DNA of 12,609 bases from Leptospiraceae bacterium (GTDB taxonomy: Bacteria; Spirochaetota; Leptospiria; Leptospirales; Leptospiraceae): the NCBI GenBank assembly GCA_016711485.1, contig JADJSX010000030.1:1-12609 (forward strand), in the 5' to 3' direction. The notes beneath the pieces were generated by a model that saw nothing but the letters and a program-made list of their open reading frames with translations, was not told where the DNA came from and made no database searches. The position numbers and the translations under genes were made by a program. Position 1 is the first letter of the stretch. Each line of letters opens with the position of its first letter. Below, piece after piece: positions 4,806 to 12,609 of the stretch.

Positions 4806-7800
4806 ATGATTACTCATAATGAACGCAAAAGGGTAAACTTTGGTAAAATTACGAATCTTGACTTTCTTCCTAATTTAATTCAAATTCAAAAGAAATCTTT
4901 TGATTGGTTTTTGCAAGCTGATATAAAAGACCCGACCAAACGTAAAAATCAGGGCCTGGAGGCAGTGTTTCAAGAAACCTTTCCTATCGAAAGCCCTAAT
5001 GGGGATGTGATTATGGAATATAGTCACTATATTCTAGGGGAAAGACGAAGGGATCAACAAGAATGTAAAGATACCGATTCTAGTTACGCATTACCTTTAA
5101 AATCCGTTATACGTCTTATTATTAAAGAAACTGGTGAGATTAGAGAGCAAGTTGTTTATATGGGTGACTTGCCTATTATGACCGAACAAGGAACCTTTAT
5201 TATCAATGGAGCTGAACGTGTAGTTGTAAGCCAATTGCATAGATCTCCAGGTATTTTCTTTGCTTATGATCAAATCAAATCTAGTTACTCGGCACGTGTA
5301 ATTCCTTACCGAGGATCTTGGTTGGAATTCGAAATCGACAATAAAGGGATTCTAGTTGCAAAAATTGACCGTAAGAAAAAATTTCCAGCAACCCTTCTTT
5401 TAAAAGCACTTAAAGTCGGTTTAAATGAAGATGTTCTAAGATTATTTTACACATCTTCAAAAGTTAAAATTTATGGAGCTTCTCCGAAAGAGCTAAAAAA
5501 AGTTATCGGTAGAAGAACTATTTCTGACATTATCAACTTCGAAAACGGGGAAGTAATGTTAGAAGCTGGATCTAAAATCAATGAGGATAATATTGATATT
5601 CTCAAAGAAATGAAAGTCAAGGAAGTCAATGTTATTGATTTCCCAAATGGAAAAGATAATTCAATCATCATCAACTGCCTAGAAAAAGATGGTGTAAACG
5701 ACTACGAAGAAGCAATCAAGAAATTACATATGATTATGCGTCCGGGGTGAACCTTCTACTGTTGAAAATGCAGAGGCGGAATTGAAAAGACTTTTCTTTT
5801 CTCCAAAAAACATTTGATTTAGGAAAAGTAGGGCGTTATAAAATCAACAGTAAATTTGAATTCCATAAACCAAAAGAATTCACAAACTGCGATAATCGAA
5901 CACTTCGTCCAGAAGACATTATGGAAACAGTGCGTTACTTAGTAATGCTCATGTCGGAAGTAGAAAACTATTACCATGACGATATAGACCATTTAGGAAA
6001 TAGGCGCGTTCGTTCTGTAGGTGAATTATTATCTAACCAATTAAAACTTGGTTTTTCTCGTGTAGAGAGAGTTATTAAAGAAAGAATGACAGTTCAAGAA
6101 ATTGAACAACAAACGCCACAGCTTTTAATTTCTATTAAACCAGTAACTGCGGTTGTAAATGAATTTTTTGGTTCATCTCAATTATCTCAGTTCATGGATC
6201 AAACAAATCCACTTGCAGAATTAACTCATAAGAGAAGATTAAATGCGTTAGGTCCTGGAGGACTTTCTCGCGATAGAGCTGGTTTCGAAGTGCGTGACGT
6301 TCATTATAGCCATTATGGAAGAATGTGTCCAATTGAAACACCGGAAGGTCCGAACATTGGTTTGATTCTTTCTATGTCTTCTTATGCAAGAGTGAATGAT
6401 TATGGGTTTTTGGAAACACCATATAAAACTGTGAAAGCAGGAAAAGTTCAAAAACAAATTGAGTTTTTAACTGCTGATAAAGAAGAATATCATTATATTG
6501 CGCAAGCATCTGCATCGATAGACGACAAAGGTGATTTTAAAAGTAAGTTAATTTCGACTCGTCACCGTTCAGACTTCCCTTTCAGAAATCCAAATGAAAT
6601 TCAATACATGGATTTGGCTCCTATGCAAGTGGTTTCTGTATCCACTGCATTAATTCCATTCTTAGAGCATGATGATGCGAACCGTGCACTCATGGGATCT
6701 AACATGCAACGTCAAGCTGTCCTCTTATGGTAGAGCAGGCGCCATATGTAGGAACTGGTATGGAAGGAAGAGCTGCTTATGATTCTAGAATCTGCGTAGT
6801 CTCTAAAAAAGCCAGGGATCGTTACAAAAGTCGATTCTAAAGGAATTACAGTAAGAGAAGAAGGAACAAAAGAGCCAGTTTATTATCCTCTGATAAAATA
6901 CAAAAAAACGAACCAAGGTACTTGTTTCAACCAAAGACCAATCGTTTCCGTATTAATGGCAGAGAATGACGGAAAAATTCTTAAAATTTCAAAAGAAAAA
7001 CTCGAAGTGGAATATGGATCCGAAAAAGTAGCGTATTCTCTACAAGAAGGAACAAAAGAGTTTGCTCCACTTGTGAAAGAAGGTGCGACAGTCGCTAAAG
7101 GTGATACACTTGCAGGTCAAATAATCGAAGGCGAAAAAAATAGACGATATGGGAAATATTCTCACTAAGGGAACTATTCTCGCTGACGGTCCTGCTATAG
7201 ATAATGGATATCTTGCTCTTGGAAAAAACGTTCTTGTGGGATTTATGCCATGGGAAGGTTACAACTTTGAGGATGCTATTATTATTAGTGAAAAAATTGT
7301 TAAACACGATATATTTACATCTATTCACATTGAAGAATTTGAAATCCAAGCAAGAGAAACTAAACTCGGGCAAGAACAAATTACTCGTGATATTCCAAAT
7401 CTTTCTGATAAAGCATTTCGCGATTTGGATGAAACAGGCGTTATCCGCATTGGTGCTGAAGTAAAAGCTGGAGATATTCTTGTTGGTATGGTTACTCCAA
7501 AGGGAGAGACAGACTTAACTCCTGAATACAAACTTTTACATTCTATCTTTGGAGAAAAAGCGAAAGAAGTAAGAGATTCTTCTTTAAGACTCCCAAATGG
7601 AAATGAAGGTACTGTAATCGATATTAAACGCTATTATAGAGAGCGTGGAGATGATTTAGCTGCAGGTGTTGAAGAACTTGTAAAAGTATACATTGCACGT
7701 AAACGTAAACTTTTAGTTGGTGATAAAATGGCTGGTCGTCACGGAAACAAAGGGGTTGTAGCACGCGTAACGGCAGAAGAAGACATGCCGTACATGAAAG

Positions 7801-8504
7801 ACGGAACTCCGTTAGATATCGTTCTTAATCCGCTCGGGGTTCCATCTCGTATGAACTTGGGTCAGATTTTTGAAACACAATTAGGTTTTATCGCAGACAA
7901 ACTTGGAATCAATTTTGAAACTCCAGTCTTTGATGGTGCGAATGAAGGGGATATAGAAGAGTATGCGAAACAAGCAGGAACTCCTTCTAATTCTAAATTT
8001 CAATTGTATGATGGAAGAACTGGTGAGCCTTTCTTAAATGAAGTATTCTGTGGACATATTTATATGTTGAAGTTAGCTCACTTGGTCGATGACAAGATAC
8101 ATGCTAGATCAACTGGACCTTATTCTCTTGTTACACAACAACCTCTCGGCGGTAAAGCGCAGTTTGGTGGGCAGAGACTAGGGGAGATGGAAGTTTGGGC
8201 CCTTGAAGCATATGGTGCTTCTCACACTCTCCAAGAATTACTCACGATTAAATCTGATGACATGCTTGGGCGTGCTCGTATTTACGAAGCAATCGTGAAA
8301 GGTATCAATTCTATTCGTCCTGGAATTCCTGAATCGTTTAACGTTTTGGTTCAAGAGTTACGAGGTTTGGCTTTGGATATTATCATTACAGACACAGAGG
8401 GATCCACAGTGGATATCGCTGATTATGAAGATGAGTATTCCAGAAATAAAAAGAAAATTAAAATTGAATCCATAGAGAATATCTACGAGGCAACGACTGA
8501 ATGA
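4806..8504 (+). CDS. rpoB: DNA-directed RNA polymerase subunit beta (five apparent frameshifts)
   Basis: The product, about 1231 residues after correction, is the beta subunit of RNA polymerase, forming half of the catalytic cleft. The start MITHNERKRVNFGKI follows GGAG at 4791-4794. Recognisable blocks include the rifampicin region SSQLSQFMDQTNPLAELTHK with RRLNALGPGG, then PIETPEGPNIGLI, GDKMAGRHGNKGVVARV (near residue 971) and the C-terminal QPLGGKAQFGGQRLGEMEVW with TIKSDD. Single-base indels break the frame at 5744-5747 (extra G), 5805-5810 (extra A), about 6720 (one base missing), 6805-6810 (extra A) and 7134-7140 (extra A). Correcting them joins all conserved motifs in one frame. The beta subunit is essential, so these are probably sequencing errors. 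Residue 479 is Asn, equivalent to E. coli Ser531. The TGA stop overlaps the rpoC ATG. Confidence 0.96.
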
Positions 8505-11500
8505 AAAATTATACAAGCTTTGACTCAATAACTATTAAAATCGCTTCTCCTGAAAGAATTAAAGAATGGTCTTACGGAGAAGTAAAAACCAGAAACAATC
8601 AATTATAAACTTTAAACCAGAGAGAGAAGGTCTTTTTTGTGAAAAGATTTTCGGAACAACAAAAGATTGGGAATGTTACTGCGGTAAATTCAAATCTATC
8701 CGTTACAAAGGTGTGATTTGTGATAAGTGTGGAGTGGAAGTAACACACTCTAAAGTTAGAAGAGAGAATGGGGCATATTGAATTAGCCGCTCCCGTATCT
8801 CATATCTGGTATTATCGTTCTGTTCCGTCTCGTATGGGACTTCTTCTCGATATGACTATGAACGATCTCAAAACAATTCTTTATTTTGAAAAATATGTAA
8901 TCATTGATCCTGCTGATTCAGGAAGACCAAAAGGCGAACTTTTAGACGAAGATGAATACCACTCTTATCTCGATGAATACGGTGATAAATTTATCGCTGG
9001 TATCGGTGGGGATGCAATCAAAGAACTTTTGGCTCGTATTGATGTAGATGCGGAAGCCCGTGTTATCCGCCAAAAAATTCAAGAGAAAAAAGTTACTGAT
9101 AAACGTTTAATCAAACGTCTTGAAGTGTTAGAAGCCTTCCGTGATTCAGGAAACCGTCCTGAATGGATGGTGTTTGATAACGTTCCTGTGATTCCACCAG
9201 AACTTCGTCCAATGGTTCAATTAGATGGAGGTAGATTTGCGACTTCTGATTTAAATGATTTATATAGAAGAGTAATTAACCGTAACAATCGTTTAAAAAG
9301 ACTTTTAGCTTTAAAAGCACCTGAAATTATTGTACGGAATGAAAAACGTATGCTACAGGAAGCTGTAGATGCGTTATTCGACAACTCTCGCCGCAAAAGA
9401 ACAGTAAAAGGAAAAGGAAATCGACCTCTTAAGTCTATCTCTGATATGCTCAAAGGGAAACAAGGACGATTTAGACAAAACCTTCTTGGTAAACGGGTAG
9501 ATTATTCTGGTCGTTCTGTAATCGTTGTTGGTCCTGAACTCAAATTCCACCAAATGGGTCTTCCTAAAAAAAATGGCTCTCGAACTATTCAAACCATTTA
9601 TCATGAAACGACTTGTAGATTTAGAACTTGCGCCTAACATAAAGTCTGCAAGAAAAAGTAGAAGCAGAAGACAAGGATGTATTCGAAGCATTAGAAACAG
9701 TAGTAAGAGAACATCCAGTTCTTTAAACCGTGCTCCTACTTTTCATAGACTCGGTATTCAAGCATTTCTTCCAATCTTAGTAGAAGGAAAGGCAATCAAA
9801 TTCCACCCGCTCGTATGTCATGCGTTTAACGCTGACTTCGACGGGGATCAAATGGCGATTCACGTTCCATTTTCTCCAAAAGCACAGCTTGAAGTTTGGA
9901 TGTTGATGCTATCACCGCATAATATCCTAAATCCTGCAAATGGTCATCCAATCTGCGGACCAACTCAAGATATCGTCTTAGGGATATACTATTTAACCTC
10001 TGAAATAACAAATGGAAAGGGTGAGGGAAATTTCTTCACTTTAGAAGAAATAGAATATGCAGTTGATGGAGGTTGGTTAGATTTAAGAGCAAAATATCTG
10101 TACTTTATAAGGAAAAATCATAGAAACCACTCCAGGAAGTATGATCTTTAATACAGCAATTCCAAAAGGGTACAACTTTGTGAACCGCGCATTAGGTGAT
10201 AAAGAAACCAACAAAATCATTGCTGATGTATATGATAAATTTGGTCCTGGTGCAACTGTTGTTATGCTGGACGAGATTAAGAAATTAGGATACCGTTATG
10301 CGACTATCTTTGCTCCAACAATTTCTATTGAAGATATTCGTGTATCTCCTCAAAAACAATCTTGTTACCGATGCAAACAAAGAAGTAGAAAAGCAGATAA
10401 TGAATACCGAAAAGGTATTATCACCAATGAAGAACGAAAGAAAAAGTAATCGAGATTTGGACAAAAACCAATGATGTAATCACTGATGGTATGTTCAAAG
10501 AACTCGAAAAAGACAAAGATGGTTTCAATCCGGTCTATGTAATGGCGGCTTCAGGAGCAAGAGGATCTAAACAACAGATTCGTCAGTTGGCGGGAATGCG
10601 GGGTCTAATGGCGAAACCTTCCGGAGAGATTATTGAACTTGCTATTCGTTCAAATTTCCGTGAAGGTCTTGGTGTATTAGAGTTCTTTATTTCTACACAT
10701 GGTGCCCGAAAAGGTCTTTCGGATACTGCGCTCAAAACTGCCGATGCTGGTTATTTAACACGTCGATGTGGATATTTCTCAAGATGTAATTGTTTACGAG
10801 ACAGATTGTGGAACCGATCAATACGTGAATTAAGTGTTGTTAAAGAGGGTGAGAATGTGATCGTTCTCTGGCAGATCGTTTGTTTGGAAGATATACTGCT
10901 GAAGATCTTGTAGATCCTGTTTCCTAAAAAATTGTTTTTCCTAAAAATACATTAGTAAAGAGATTGTTGGTCAAAAGATTGAGAATTGGGTTATGAAAAA
11001 GTAAGAGTTCGATCCCCACTAACATGTCAATCTCGTCATGGAATCTGTATCAATTGTTATGGTATGGATATGGCAAGACTTGTGCCAGTTGAAATTGGTG
11101 AAGCAGTTGGGACAATTGCAGCACAGTCCATTGGACAACCAGGAACTCAGTTGACAATGAGAACTTTCCATATTGGTGGAGCTGCATCAGCAACTATTCA
11201 AGAAAAAGAACACAAGCTTCCATTCCGTTGTGAAAGTATTAATGGACGGTTGTTTCAAAATTCTTTGGGTCAAGAGGTATATTTAACCGTCGTGGATCTA
11301 TCTATTTCAAAAGGTTGATTCAAAATTATGCAATTGAATGACAGAATTTCAGTGGAAGACGGAGAAAATGTGTTAAAAGGGGAATTGATTCCCACCAATT
11401 CTGGAGCCGAAATGATTCACGCTGATATGCCTGGTAATGTTTTAATTGAAAGCGGAGTTCTAAAAGTTCTAGGAGAAGACATTGTAATTCCATTTAAAAC

Positions 11501-12609
11501 TTGAACTATTCTCAAATCTAAAAGAGGGGATACCATAGAACCTAACACAGCAATGGCGGAATTTGATCCATCCAACGAATTAGGTTTGTAAGAAAACCCC
11601 GGAACAGTTTCTTGGGTTGATTTAGAAATTGGTAAAGATGTTCGTCGTGATGTGGACCTCAAAACATCTAATATTATTTAAAAAGTAATTGAACAGAAAA
11701 AAAGAAAGGTTTAATCCAAGAATTTTCTTTTTAGGTGGAGCTCAGGAACAGAAGAAAATACAATTCCGTAGATGCACTATTAGGCTTTCGGAATGGTGAC
11801 AGTAAATGCTGGTGATATTCTCCTTAAAATACACTGTCGCAGAAAAAACCCGAGATATTACTGGTGGTTTGCCTCGTGTGGATGAGCTTTTTGAAGCAAG
11901 ACGTCCCAAAGATGCTTGTATCTTAGCTGAAGAAGACGGTAAGATAGAAGACAAAGGTGAAATTGTTAAAGAAAAAAGGGTGCTCTATATTATTCCAGAC
12001 TCACCTGATTTGGAAAAAGTTAAGGTTACTATTACAGGCGGTAAGCAAGAAATAGAGAGTTAGAAACGGAGACTATGTTAAACGGGGTGACCAGTTAGAT
12101 GATGGAAATTTTGATCCTCATGATATTCTCGCAATCAAAGGAACCAATGCTCTTCAAAATTATCTAGTCCAGGAAGTCCAAGAAGTTTATCGTCTTCAAG
12201 GTGTGCACATCAATGATAAGCATATTGAAGTAGTTATTCGACAAATGCTTCGTAAAGTAACAATTACTGATCCAGGCGATACCATTTTTGTAAATCAACA
12301 ACAAGTGGATCGTTTTCAATTTGATGAGGAAAATCGTAGGGTAGAATTAGAAGGAGGAAGCGCTGCTTCTTGCCAACCAATTCTTCTAGGATTGACAAAG
12401 GCTTCCTTGAATACTGAATCATTTTTCTCTGCTGCATCCTTCCAAGAGACAACAAAAGTTCTTACAGATGCTGCTATCAAAGGGAAAACTGATAATTTAA
12501 TGGGACTAAAGGAAAATGTAATTATTGGTCATATGATTCCAGCAGGAACGGGTATGAAAAATTACAGGAGACATTGATGTATTTAAAGATGTATTCCCGG
12601 TGATTTAGA
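8501..12609 (+). CDS. rpoC: DNA-directed RNA polymerase subunit beta' (many apparent frameshifts; 3' end unresolved)
   Basis: The ATG at 8501 overlaps the rpoB TGA, with GAGG at 8487-8490 as ribosome site. The product is the beta' subunit, which carries the polymerase active site. In order: the N-terminal zinc ribbon ECYCGKF...ICDKCGVEV, the clamp, the magnesium-binding NADFDGDQ (about residue 445), the bridge helix and trigger loop (ASGARGSKQQIRQLAGMRG, then STHGARKGLSDTALKTADAG), the second zinc site (DCGT plus LTCQSRHGICINC), and the C-terminal GGLPRVDELFEARRP, VQEVYRLQGV and PAGTGMKNY. About two dozen indels and four in-frame stops (10925, 11502, 11589, 11679) interrupt it, mostly at A or T runs, yet all signatures survive, which suggests sequencing error. 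The last readable frame meets TAG at 12606, but one missing base in the preceding CCGG would let it continue past the edge, so the true end is uncertain. Confidence 0.94.

Noticed and set aside
7204..7464. Plus-strand 86-codon frame inside rpoB
   Set aside because: It is out of frame with an intact, motif-rich segment of the beta subunit and has no features of its own.
10764..10831. Apparent novel cysteine- and arginine-rich segment in beta'
   Set aside because: It is the product of two nearby indels; the neighbouring frame gives the expected VDISQDVIVYETDCGTDQY sequence with the zinc-site cysteine.
4806..12609. Split or multi-piece RNA polymerase subunits, or programmed frameshifting, as a new biological system
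   Set aside because: The breaks are scattered at ordinary homopolymers, vary in sign, lack slippery-site plus pseudoknot structure, and fall within core domains; sequencing error explains them more simply.

Overview
The window is part of an AT-rich genome. It carries the canonical bacterial cluster tRNA-Thr, tRNA-Trp, secE, nusG, rplK, rplA, rplJ, rplL, rpoB, rpoC on the plus strand. Protein features recalled from memory, with no search run, point to a spirochaete, most likely Leptospira: the RpoC N-terminus, a short beta subunit of about 1230 residues, and asparagine at the rifampicin position equivalent to E. coli Ser531. No mobile, defence or otherwise novel multi-gene system was found.

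Layout. Positions 1-963 (minus strand) hold an HD-GYP signalling gene that is cut by the left edge. It is internally broken: the segment that should carry the catalytic HD motif is missing. Positions 964-1454 are a divergent intergenic region containing a hairpin-ended repeat whose body and right end are duplicated in tandem. Two tRNA genes follow at 1455-1615. Then come secE and nusG (1646-2382) and the four ribosomal protein genes rplK, rplA, rplJ, rplL (2411-4558), all intact. The 247-base rplL-rpoB gap holds a long compound stem-loop and a separate terminator-like hairpin with a T run, a layout suited to RNA processing and attenuation. rpoB (4806-8504) and rpoC (from 8501, to or past the right edge) overlap by four bases.

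The genes work together in gene expression. The two tRNAs serve translation. SecE belongs to the Sec translocon. NusG is an RNA polymerase elongation factor. L11, L1, L10 and L7/L12 build the L1 arm and factor-binding stalk of the large ribosomal subunit. Beta and beta' form the polymerase catalytic core.

The main oddity is sequence quality. secE through rplL read cleanly, rpoB needs five single-base corrections, and rpoC needs about two dozen indels plus four in-frame stops. Most indels lie in short homopolymers, and the conserved motifs on both sides are intact. The simplest reading is consensus sequencing error in essential genes, not gene decay. Short ORFs called inside rpoB and rpoC should not be treated as separate genes.
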